From the NCBI GenBank assembly GCA_021777105.1, contig JAIQZQ010000038.1:1-64000 (forward strand): 64,000 bases of DNA, given 5' to 3'. The notes under the pieces are model-generated. The model searched no databases and was not told the DNA's origin. It worked only from the letters and a program-made list of their open reading frames with translations. Shown here one piece after another: positions 56,801-64,000 of the stretch. The position numbers were made by a program, and so were the translations under genes. Source of the DNA: Candidatus Anammoxibacter sp. (lineage in GTDB: Bacteria; Planctomycetota; Brocadiia; Brocadiales; Anammoxibacteraceae). Positions within the stretch are counted from its first letter, which is position 1, and every line of letters starts with the position of its first letter.

Positions 56801-57115
56801 TTGGCGCGACAGCAAAGCCTTTTTATATAAATTCTCCACTTCGCTGTATCTGCCTTGCGATTTGTACAATAATCCCAGACTGTTTAGACTGGTTAGCGTT
56901 GAAGGATGTTTAACACCCAAATTGCTTTTTGCATATTCGTATGCTTTTTCCGCTAATTTCGCACCATCTTGGTATCTGCCTTCGTTGTATGCGGACACCA
57001 CTTTATCATTTATCGCTTCCCACTCTTTTATTAAGTTTTTTTCATCAGCAACGAGGTGTGCAGAGACGGTGAGGATAAAGATTAAAGTGAATAATATTTT
57101 AATTATATTCTTCAT
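53834..57115 (-). CDS. Exported TPR-CHAT protein D with Cys-to-Ser active site
   Basis: 1093 residues, signal sequence (LIFILTVSAHLVADE), 11 full 42-residue TPR units plus one degenerate. The CHAT His is present (His937 in STHGYY). The residue equivalent to the catalytic Cys is Ser1000 (VSLSASATGRG; codon AGC at 54116-54118 instead of TGC). The rest of the domain is well conserved, so the protein may be an inactive, regulatory pseudoprotease; a Ser nucleophile is less likely. Frame is intact. Confidence 0.92.
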   Translation of the reverse strand: MKNIIKILFTLIFILTVSAHLVADEKNLIKEWEAINDKVVSAYNEGRYQDGAKLAEKAYEYAKSNLGVKHPSTLTSLNSLGLLYKSQGRYSEVENLYKKALLSRQEVLGDKHPSTIISLSNLGGLYESQGRYTEAETLYEKALQLSKEALGAKHPSTITSLNNLGFLYESQGRYTKAEPLYKEALRLSDEVLGTKHPTTITSLNNLGLLYSSLGRYKEAAPLYKKALLLRQKVLGAKHPDTITSLNNLGVLYESQGKYSEAVQLFKEALRLNKKILGAKHPSTITNQNNLGILYELQGRYSKAEPLHKEALRLRKEVLGVKHPDTLRSLDNLGVLYESQGRYSKAEPLHKEALRLRKEVLGAKHPDTLRSLDNLGVLYESQGRYSEAEPLYKEALRLRHEILGVKHPDTLRSLDNLGVLYESQGRYIEAEPLYKEAFRLRQDVLGLKHPDTLHSLNNLGVLYESQGRYSEAEPLFKQAFRLRQEVLGLKHPDTVTSLNNLGVLYESQGKYRKAEPFYKEAVRFREDLLGKEHPDTIDAMLHHAVCLINLKKFRIAFLSLETMEQRLLARSGHLLHSTQKERVKRLFFETKTSFQDVVFTLAGLYNSKDVSRFAANVTLRWKHIQGDEQAFIAKLTQTSNDPQIKKLTAKIASLRALLPRIFQADSNKHGARSSEEVLKELELAELELAGLSQEYKENLEVYGANVHSVRAGLPTSAALIEFRLYKEFDFKKSEYGGLHVAASLILADNDELYFEDLGPVEPKLKSFISENWFKDIYRFLMGRFDDKIKNIKTLYIAPDGFLNLVPFNQLITPDGSFLVERQETRIVQTGRDILRSKRKSGSNKLVALGGIVYDKFSDKFASKNQKVSNEASVNNASLKKELDGFVYLPASREEVNKIALYYKRSRNAPAEVLVGVDASEAALKGLKQSPRILHLSTHGYYLKSDELEIERPMLLSGLPLAGANHGRKGIAGPDGEDGILYAIEIMGLNLNGTELVSLSASATGRGVLDYTEGVYGLVRAFRIAGAQSVLMTLTPVGDRNARDFMVAFYKNWFQQKEGAHPATALRKTKLDFINHKNKRYRNPEFWSPYVLVGK

Positions 57116-57133
57116 TTTATTGTTCCATAAATG

Positions 57134-57228
57134 ATAATAATCAGTGAACCAAAGGCTACCTTTTAAGCAGAAAAGCTAAAAACAACAATAACTCGACGTT
57201 TTAATCGAGGAGCTGTGCATTGCGCATA
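57134..57228. repeat. CHAT-array spacer block, copy 2
   Basis: The same block as between C and B, slightly diverged on the left (GGCTACCTTTTAAGCAG) with the ATAACTCGACGTTTTAATCG core and GTGCATTGCGCAT identical in form. It joins the end of E to the start of D. Confidence 0.6.
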
Positions 57229-60200
57229 TCATCGTCCCACTAAAACATAGGGACTCCAAAACTCCGGTTTCTTGTGCCTGGCCTCTTTATGGTTTATAAA
57301 GTCGAGTTTTGTCTCCCTCAGAGCTGTGGCGGGATGTACGTCCGCCTTTTGCTGCATCCAGTTCTTATAAAACGCCACCATAAAGTCACGGGCGTCTTTA
57401 TCGTCTACGGAAACGAGAGTCATAAGCACGGATTGCGCTCCGGCTATTCTAAACGCCCGCACCAGGCCGTAAACGCCTTCTGAATAATCCAATACACCGC
57501 TTCCCGTTGCGCATGCTGAGAGAGAAACGAGTTCAGTTCCTTTCAGGTTTAGACCAAGTATCTCCATTGCGTAAAGTATCCCATCCTCTCCGTCCGGGCC
57601 GGCAATGCCTTTGAGTCCCTGGTTTGCCCCTGCCAGCGCCAAGCCGGCAAGGAGCATTGGCCTCTCTCTTTCCATCTCTTTACTCTTTATATAGTATCCA
57701 TGAGTGGATAGATGCAATATTTTTGGTCCGGTCTTCAGCCCCTTTAACGCCGCCTCGCTGGCGTTAATCCCAATCAAAGTCTCAGCAGGCGCTTTCCTTG
57801 ACCGTTTATAGTAAAGAGCTACCTTATTAACCTCATCCATGCTTGCGGGCAGGTATTCAAAATCATCCAGCTCCTCCCTGAGCTTCATATTATTTTTAGC
57901 CACCTTACTATTAACCTTTTGAATTTTAGAGTCAAACTTGCCGCTGAATTTATCATACTCAATCCCTCCAAATGCAACTAACTTGTCTGATTCGCATTTT
58001 TGTTTCGAACGCAGGATGTCCCGGCCTGTCTGCACTATGCGCACCTCTTGACGCTCCACCAAATAGCTTCCATCCGGCGTGATTAGCCGATCAAATGGTA
58101 TAATGTTTAAAAATCCATCAGGGGCGATATATAATGTCTTGATATTTTTTATCTTGTCTTCAAATTGGCCTATAAGAAATTTGTATATATCTTTAAATAT
58201 GTCTTTGGAATTAATACTATCAAACAACAGGGTCAGAGGCCCAAGAGTCCCAAAATACACCTCGTCGGTATCAGCCATTATGATTGACACTGCTACATGT
58301 GTATCGACAAATCCTCCTTTTTTAAAATCCATTTTTTTGTATGATTTATACTCTATCAACGCTACAGACGTCGGCAAACACGTCATGACATGTTGGACAT
58401 TTGCGCCGCAAACCTCCAGGTTGTCCCTATACTCTTGGCTTAAACTGCCCAACTCCAGCTCTGCTAACTCTAACTCTTCAAGGATAGCTTCCGGTGGCCG
58501 TGAGACCAGTTTACTTCCGGCAAACTGAAAAATCCGAGGCAGGAGCGCGCGAAGAGACATTATTTTTGCTGCCAGCTTTTTTATCCGTGAATCATTGTTT
58601 GTTTGGACAAGCTTGGCAATAAATGCTTGCTCCTCACCCTGAATCTGTTTCCACCGAAGCGCTACGTTTGCAGCTAACCTTGATAAATCCTTAGAATTGT
58701 AAAACCCCGCAAATGTAAAAACCACATTCTGAAAACCGGTTTCTACTTCCAAATACTTTCGCCTAACCCTTTCTTTTTGTGTTGAATATAGTAAATGGCT
58801 CGACCGCGCAAGCAACCTTAACTCCAGTGTTTCCAGTAATGACAATGCGGTCTTATATTTTTTTAGGTTTATTAGACAAACGGCATGGTTCAACATACCG
58901 TTAATAGTGGCCGGATGTTTTGCGCCTAATATCTCTTCGCGAAGGTGCAACGCCTCATAAAATAACGGCTCGGCTTCGTTGTGTCTTCCCTGAGATTCAT
59001 ACAAACCTCCAAGATTGTTCATACTGGCAATGGTATTAGGATGTTTAGATCCTAATACCTCTTCACTCAACTGTAACGCCTCTTTATAAAGCGGCTCAGT
59101 TTCTTCGTATCTGCCTTGCGATAAATACAAACCTCCAAGGTTGTTTATACATGCAATGGTATCAGGGTGTTTAGATCCTAGTAGATCCTCGCTTAACCGT
59201 AAGGCTTCATTAAATAACGGTTCGGCTTCGTCGTATTTGCGCTGAGATTCATACAATGCTCCAAGGTTTTTCATGCTGTTAATGGTATTAGGATGTTTTG
59301 TTCCTAATACTTCTTTATGAAGACTCAGGGTCTTTTTATATAGTGGTTCAGCTTCACCGTATCTGCCCTGGGATAAATACAAACCTCCAAGGTTGCTCAT
59401 ACTGCCAATGGTATTAGGATGTTTTGTTCCAAATACCTCCTCGCTTAACCTTAACGCCTCTTTATAAAGCGGTTCCGTTTGTCCGTATCTGCCCTGCGAT
59501 TCATACAAACCTCCAAGGTTGTTCATACTGGCAATGGTATCAGCGTGTTTAGCTCCTAATACTTTTTTGCGAAGCCTCAACGCCTCTTCATATAAGATTT
59601 CAGATTCTCCGTATCTGCCTTGGGATTTATACAATGCACCAAGGTTGTTCATACTGGTAAAGGTGATAGAATGTTTTTCTCCTAATAGCTCATCATTCAG
59701 CCTCAACGCCTCTTTATATAATGGTTCGGCTTCGTCGTACCGGCCTTGTGATAAATACAAACCTCCAAGGTTGTTCATGCTGGTAATTGTATCAATATGT
59801 TTCGTTCCTAATGCCTTTTTATGAAGGCTTAAGGCCTCTTTATATAATGGTTCGGCTTCGTCGTATCTGCCCTGCGATTTATACAAAGTTGCAAGGTTGT
59901 TCATACTGGTAATTGTTGAAAAATGTTTATTTCCCATTATCTTTTTACTAAGGCGCAAGGCCTCTGTTAATAACGGCTCGGCTTCATCGTATCTGGCCTT
60001 CGATAAATACACGAATCCGAGGTTGTTCATGCTGGTAATTGTTGAAGGATGGTTAAAACCTAATACTTTTTGGCGAAGTCGCAATGCTTCTTTAAACAAC
60101 TGCTCCGCTTCACCGTGTCGGCCAATTGATTCATACAAAGCTCCAAGGCTATTCATACAGTCAATAGTATTAGGATGTTTTGAGCCTAATGCCTCTTCAC

Positions 60201-62151
60201 CTAGCCGTAATGCCTCTTTGTATAACTGCTCCGCTTCTCCGTGTCTGTCCTGCGATTTATACAAAGCTCCAAGGTTGTTCATGCTGGTAATTGTTGAAGG
60301 ATGGTCTAGGCCTAGTGTTATTTTTCGAAGTCTCAACGTTTCTTTAAAAATTGTCTCGGCTTCTGTGTACCTGCCCTGCGATTTATACAATGCACCAAGG
60401 TTGTTCATGCTGGTAATTGTATTAGTATGTTTCGCCCCTAATACCTCTTTATACAACCGCAATGCCTCTCTACATAACGGCTCGGCCTCATCGAATTTGC
60501 CCTGAGATGAATACAATTTTGCGAGATTGTTTAAGCTGGTAATTGTATCTGGATTTTTTGTTCCTAATACCTCTTTACTTAGTCGTAACGCATTTTTACA
60601 TAAGGGGGCGGCTTCATCGAATCTGCCCTGTGATGAATACAATTCTCCAAGATTGCCTATACTGGTAATTGTGTCCGGATGTTTGACTCCTAAAATCTCT
60701 CCTCGAAGCTGCAATACCTCTTTATATAGAGGCTCTGCTTCTACGTATCGACCTTGTTTTTCATACAATTTTCCAAGGCTATAGATTCTGACGATGGTGT
60801 AGGGATGCTTTGCTCCTAATACATCTTTACAAAGCTGCAACGTTTTTTTTAATAACAGCTCGGCATCATCGAATCTGCCCTGCGATAAATAAACGAATCC
60901 AAGGTTGTACATACTGTCAATGGTATCAGGATGTTTTGTTCCTAATATCTCTTTACGAATCCGCAATGTCTCTTTATAAAACGGCGTGGCCTCTACGTAT
61001 TTGCCTTGCAATTCATACAATGTGCCAATTTTGTTTATGATGTCAATGGTATCAGGATGTTTTGTTCCTAATATCTCTTTACGAATCCGCAATGTCTCTT
61101 TATAAAACGGCGTGGCCTCTACGTATTTGCCTTGCGATTCATACAATGTGCCAATTTTGTTTATGATGTCAATAGTATCAGGATGTTTAATACCTAACAC
61201 TTTTTCCATTAGCTGTAATCCTTCTTTAAATAAATGTTCCGCTTCGCTGTACCGCCCCTGAGACACATACAATGTTCCAAGGTTGTTCATACAGGTAATG
61301 GTTTCAGGATGCCTGACTCCTAATACGTTTTTCATTAGCCGTAATGTATCCTCATATAATAGTTCCGCTTCGCTAAAATGTCCTTGAAATTGATATAATA
61401 CAGCCAAGGCGTTCAAACTAATTAGTGTTGAAGGATGTTTTGCTCCTAACACTTCTTTACTCAATTGTAAGGCTTCATTACATAAAGGCTCCGCTTCGCT
61501 GTATCTGCCCTGCGACAAATACAATTCTCCCAAGGAGTTCAGGCTGGTTATGGTTGAAGGATGTTTCGCGCCTAACACTTCTTGGCGCACTCGCAAGGCC
61601 TCTTCAGATATTGGCTCAGCTTCGCTGAACCTTCTCTGCGATGTATACAATGCTCCTAGGTTGTTCAGGGTGGTTATAGTTGAAGGATGTTTCGCTCCTA
61701 ATACCTCTTTTTTTAAACACAAAGTCTCTTTATATACGATCTCCGCTTTACTGTATCTACCCTGCGATGAATACAGTAATCCTAGGTTGTTCATATTGGT
61801 TAGGGTTGAAGGATGTTTCGTCCCCAATACTTCTTGAGCCAACCGCAACGCCTCTTTATATATAGGCTCTGCTTCGCTATATCTCCCCTGTAATGAATAC
61901 AAGAATCCCAAATTGTTCATACTGGTTACGGTTGAAGGATGTTTAACACCGAAATTAGTCTTTGCATACTCATAGGTTTTTTCCGCCCATTCAGAGCCGT
62001 CTTTGTACCTACCTTCTTTATATGCAGCTTCCGCTTTATCATTTAGTTCAACTAACCATTTTATTATAGCTTTTTCATCAGCGGCAACGAGGTGCGCTGA
62101 AATAGATAATATTAAGATTAAAGTGAATAATATTTTTGTTATGTTTTTCAT
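57229..62151 (-). CDS. Exported giant TPR-CHAT protease-like protein E
   Basis: 1640 residues: a signal sequence (LILILSISAHLVAADE), 24 full 42-residue TPR units (~68-1075) and a degenerate 25th. A CHAT domain follows with His1484 and Cys1547 (VSLSACATGSG) intact. It has about twice the repeats of its relatives. Units 7 and 8 are almost identical at the DNA level. The residues exposed on TPR faces vary most. Likely a large ligand-binding sensor with a protease output. Frame is uninterrupted. Confidence 0.92.
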   Translation of the reverse strand: MKNITKILFTLILILSISAHLVAADEKAIIKWLVELNDKAEAAYKEGRYKDGSEWAEKTYEYAKTNFGVKHPSTVTSMNNLGFLYSLQGRYSEAEPIYKEALRLAQEVLGTKHPSTLTNMNNLGLLYSSQGRYSKAEIVYKETLCLKKEVLGAKHPSTITTLNNLGALYTSQRRFSEAEPISEEALRVRQEVLGAKHPSTITSLNSLGELYLSQGRYSEAEPLCNEALQLSKEVLGAKHPSTLISLNALAVLYQFQGHFSEAELLYEDTLRLMKNVLGVRHPETITCMNNLGTLYVSQGRYSEAEHLFKEGLQLMEKVLGIKHPDTIDIINKIGTLYESQGKYVEATPFYKETLRIRKEILGTKHPDTIDIINKIGTLYELQGKYVEATPFYKETLRIRKEILGTKHPDTIDSMYNLGFVYLSQGRFDDAELLLKKTLQLCKDVLGAKHPYTIVRIYSLGKLYEKQGRYVEAEPLYKEVLQLRGEILGVKHPDTITSIGNLGELYSSQGRFDEAAPLCKNALRLSKEVLGTKNPDTITSLNNLAKLYSSQGKFDEAEPLCREALRLYKEVLGAKHTNTITSMNNLGALYKSQGRYTEAETIFKETLRLRKITLGLDHPSTITSMNNLGALYKSQDRHGEAEQLYKEALRLGEEALGSKHPNTIDCMNSLGALYESIGRHGEAEQLFKEALRLRQKVLGFNHPSTITSMNNLGFVYLSKARYDEAEPLLTEALRLSKKIMGNKHFSTITSMNNLATLYKSQGRYDEAEPLYKEALSLHKKALGTKHIDTITSMNNLGGLYLSQGRYDEAEPLYKEALRLNDELLGEKHSITFTSMNNLGALYKSQGRYGESEILYEEALRLRKKVLGAKHADTIASMNNLGGLYESQGRYGQTEPLYKEALRLSEEVFGTKHPNTIGSMSNLGGLYLSQGRYGEAEPLYKKTLSLHKEVLGTKHPNTINSMKNLGALYESQRKYDEAEPLFNEALRLSEDLLGSKHPDTIACINNLGGLYLSQGRYEETEPLYKEALQLSEEVLGSKHPNTIASMNNLGGLYESQGRHNEAEPLFYEALHLREEILGAKHPATINGMLNHAVCLINLKKYKTALSLLETLELRLLARSSHLLYSTQKERVRRKYLEVETGFQNVVFTFAGFYNSKDLSRLAANVALRWKQIQGEEQAFIAKLVQTNNDSRIKKLAAKIMSLRALLPRIFQFAGSKLVSRPPEAILEELELAELELGSLSQEYRDNLEVCGANVQHVMTCLPTSVALIEYKSYKKMDFKKGGFVDTHVAVSIIMADTDEVYFGTLGPLTLLFDSINSKDIFKDIYKFLIGQFEDKIKNIKTLYIAPDGFLNIIPFDRLITPDGSYLVERQEVRIVQTGRDILRSKQKCESDKLVAFGGIEYDKFSGKFDSKIQKVNSKVAKNNMKLREELDDFEYLPASMDEVNKVALYYKRSRKAPAETLIGINASEAALKGLKTGPKILHLSTHGYYIKSKEMERERPMLLAGLALAGANQGLKGIAGPDGEDGILYAMEILGLNLKGTELVSLSACATGSGVLDYSEGVYGLVRAFRIAGAQSVLMTLVSVDDKDARDFMVAFYKNWMQQKADVHPATALRETKLDFINHKEARHKKPEFWSPYVLVGR
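60915..61166. repeat. Recent tandem duplication of one TPR unit within gene E
   Basis: Bases 60915-61040 and 61041-61166 are adjacent 126-base units differing at one position (61010 versus 61136; TTG/TCG in the coding strand). Neighbouring units are much more diverged, so this is a fresh in-frame single-unit duplication. Confidence 0.85.
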
Positions 62152-62170
62152 TTTGTTGCACCCTAAAAGA

Positions 62171-62262
62171 TAGTAATCAGTAAATCAAAAGCTACCTTTT
62201 AAGCAGAAAAGCTAAAAACAACAATAACTCGACGTTTTCATCGAGGGGCTGTGCATTGCGCA
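62171..62262. repeat. CHAT-array spacer block, copy 3
   Basis: The same ~90-base block between F and E, with a variant hairpin (CTCGATGAAAACGTCGAG on the minus strand). High identity to copy 1 supports segmental duplication of the gene-plus-spacer unit. Confidence 0.6.
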
Positions 62263-62269
62263 TCTTATA

Positions 62270-64000
62270 TCATTGCCCCACTAAAACATAAGGGCTCCAA
62301 AACTCCGGTTTTTTGTACCGGGCCTCTTTATGGTTTATAAAGTCGAGTTTTGTTTTTCTCAGGGCGGTGGCGGGATGTTCGTCTGCTTTCTGCTGCATCC
62401 AGTTTTTATAAAACGCCACCATAAAGTCACGGGCGTCTTTGTCGCCTACCGGAGAAAGAGTCATAAGCGCTGATTGCGCCCCGGCAATCCTAAACGCTCT
62501 TACCAAACCGTATACACCCTCTGAATAATCCAATACACCGCTTCCTGTTGCGCATGCGGAAAGAGAGACTAGTTCCGTCCCATTCAGGTTTAGTCCCAGT
62601 ATTTCCATTGCGTAGAGTATCCCATCCTCGCCGTCAGGGCCGACAATGCCTTTACGCCCCTGGTTGGCGCCGGCCAGGGCCAGGCCGGCAAGGAGCATGG
62701 GCCTTTCTATTTCCAACTTTTCGCTTTTCATATAATATCCATGAGTAGATAGATGCAATATCTTTGGCCCGCGCTTCAGGCCTTTTAACGCCGCTTCACC
62801 GGCGTCAACGCCATTCAGTATTTCAGCAGGCGCGTTCCTTGACCGTTTATAATAGAGGACAATCTTGTTTATCTCATCCTTGCTTGCAGGCAGATATTTA
62901 AAGTCATTCATCTCCTTCCTAAGCCTCATATTATTTATAGACGCCTCATTGCTAACCTTTTGACTTTTATAGGCAACCTTATTGCTGAATTTATTATACT
63001 CAACCCCGCCAAAGGCTATCAGTTTGCTTGATCCGCTTTTTTGTTTCGAACGCAGGATGTCCCGACCGGTCTGAAGCATGCGGATCTCTTTGCGCTCCAC
63101 AAGATAGCCTCCATCAGATGTGACTAACCGGTCAAAAGGCACAAGGTTTAAAATTCCATCAGGGGCAATATACAGGGTCTTGATATTTTTGATTTTATCG
63201 TCGAACCGGCCTAAAAGAAATTTGTATAGATCTTTAAACCTATTTTCAATTACAAGACTATTTAACTGTGGAACCACAGACCCCAGGCTCTCAAAATAGA
63301 CCTTATCGCTGTCAGCAAAAATGAGCGATGCGGCAACATGCAAACCTGCTGATTCACTTTTTTTGAAATCAAACTCGTAATATAGACTAAACGTAATCAA
63401 CGCCTCGGATGTTGACAGGCCTGTCCTTACACGATGGACATCCGCCCCATAAACCTCCAGATTCTCCTTATACTCCCTGCTTATTCCGGACAACTCAAGC
63501 TCCGCCAACTCCAGATCCTCCAAAACCTCCTTCGACGACATCGTTCCCACTCTATTATTATTCTGGAAACTCTGCGGCAGGATTGCGCGAAGGGATGTTA
63601 TTTTAGAGATTAGCGCCTTTATCCGTGGATCGTTACTGGTTTGGGCAAGCCGCGCAATAAAGGCCTGCTCCTCCACCTGAACCTGCTCCCAACGAAGGGC
63701 TACATTTGTTGCGAACCTTGCTAAATTGTTAGATTTGTAAAGGCCTGCAAAGGTAAAAACCACATCCTGGAAATTGCTCTTTGAAAGGAGGGAAAGTCTC
63801 TTAACTTTCTCTTTTTGCGCCGAATAGAGTTGATAATCAAAGAGAGCAAGCAACCTTGTCTCAATTTTTTGTAATAATTGTAACGATTCATTGTTTTTTT
63901 TCTGGCTTATTAGACAACAAGCATAGTTTAGCATTACTTTTATAGTCTCTGGGTGCCTTGGGCCTAACACCTCTTCTCTCAATCGCAATGTCTCTTTAAA
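62270..64000 (-). CDS. TPR-CHAT protease-like protein F, N-terminus beyond window
   Basis: 577 codons including the stop are visible. The frame runs off the right edge within a TPR unit (FKETLRLREEVLGPRHPE). The degenerate last TPR, helical linker and complete CHAT domain are present with His (STHGYY) and Cys (VSLSACATGSG) intact. It is the outermost known member of the minus-strand array; more paralogs could lie beyond 64 kb. Confidence 0.92.
   Translation of the reverse strand, partial: FKETLRLREEVLGPRHPETIKVMLNYACCLISQKKNNESLQLLQKIETRLLALFDYQLYSAQKEKVKRLSLLSKSNFQDVVFTFAGLYKSNNLARFATNVALRWEQVQVEEQAFIARLAQTSNDPRIKALISKITSLRAILPQSFQNNNRVGTMSSKEVLEDLELAELELSGISREYKENLEVYGADVHRVRTGLSTSEALITFSLYYEFDFKKSESAGLHVAASLIFADSDKVYFESLGSVVPQLNSLVIENRFKDLYKFLLGRFDDKIKNIKTLYIAPDGILNLVPFDRLVTSDGGYLVERKEIRMLQTGRDILRSKQKSGSSKLIAFGGVEYNKFSNKVAYKSQKVSNEASINNMRLRKEMNDFKYLPASKDEINKIVLYYKRSRNAPAEILNGVDAGEAALKGLKRGPKILHLSTHGYYMKSEKLEIERPMLLAGLALAGANQGRKGIVGPDGEDGILYAMEILGLNLNGTELVSLSACATGSGVLDYSEGVYGLVRAFRIAGAQSALMTLSPVGDKDARDFMVAFYKNWMQQKADEHPATALRKTKLDFINHKEARYKKPEFWSPYVLVGQ

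Noticed and set aside
46295-62151. Tandem 126-base repeats as a possible CRISPR or satellite
   Set aside because: The unit is an in-frame 42-codon TPR with codon-level variation; there are no unique spacers or cas genes.

Overview
The window looks like a chromosomal segment of a Gram-negative bacterium. The evidence is a TonB-dependent outer-membrane receptor, many Sec signal peptides and a periplasmic binding protein. A glycyl-radical-activase-like radical SAM protein and a sulfur-trafficking desulfurase fit an anaerobic or sulfur-active lifestyle. A GlnRS is encoded. Intergenic DNA carries short interspersed repeats of the CACAAAGACACAAAG, GGTGATAGGTGATAGG and ATGACTAATGAC types. Such features occur in several lineages (for example Desulfobacterota, Nitrospirota, Planctomycetota, Omnitrophota); the sequence alone does not fix the phylum. 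No rRNA, tRNA or CRISPR was recognised.

Left part (1-20.7 kb), mostly housekeeping and sensing: a truncated secreted protein; two membrane-associated glycosyltransferases; a TonB receptor; a DUF169 protein followed by a fused DsrC/TusE-like plus cysteine desulfurase protein; two methyltransferases; an HNH nuclease; a periplasmic PhnD-like protein with an orphan histidine kinase; two RCK-gated potassium-channel proteins; a PilZ protein; glnS; and a ferritin-like protein. At 15.7-15.95 kb two tiny convergent ORFs with strong ribosome-binding sites sit in nested inverted repeats.

Middle part (20.9-28.4 kb), an accessory zone rich in toxin-antitoxin modules: Xre/RES, VapBC, a decayed HicA with an intact HicB, and ParDE. 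It also holds a 34-bp perfect palindrome, a YbjQ protein, an alpha/beta hydrolase, an unknown membrane/secreted pair and about 1 kb of repeat-rich spacer.

Right part (28.4-64 kb), which appears to be a conflict or signalling island. Six exported TPR-CHAT protease-like paralogs are present (one on +, five in a directional array on -). A pentapeptide-TIR protein is followed by a truncated copy of itself. Between them lies a compact seven-gene minus-strand operon (45.9 to 33.8 kb): a helical-repeat protein, a membrane-anchored coiled-coil protein, a HEAT-like plus giant coiled-coil protein, two related coiled-coil proteins, a zinc-ribbon AAA+ ATPase and a stand-alone radical SAM activase. I do not recognise this operon as a named system and consider it the best candidate for an undescribed one.

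The CHAT array and the operon share orientation (64 to 33.8 kb). The CHAT paralogs differ mainly in the number of 42-residue TPR units (10 to 24), show recent unit duplications, and one has Ser in place of the catalytic Cys. Together this suggests a fast-evolving family of sensor-protease proteins on the outer side of the inner membrane, next to a cytoplasmic or membrane ATP-driven coiled-coil machine. That functional link is inference from gene neighbourhood only.
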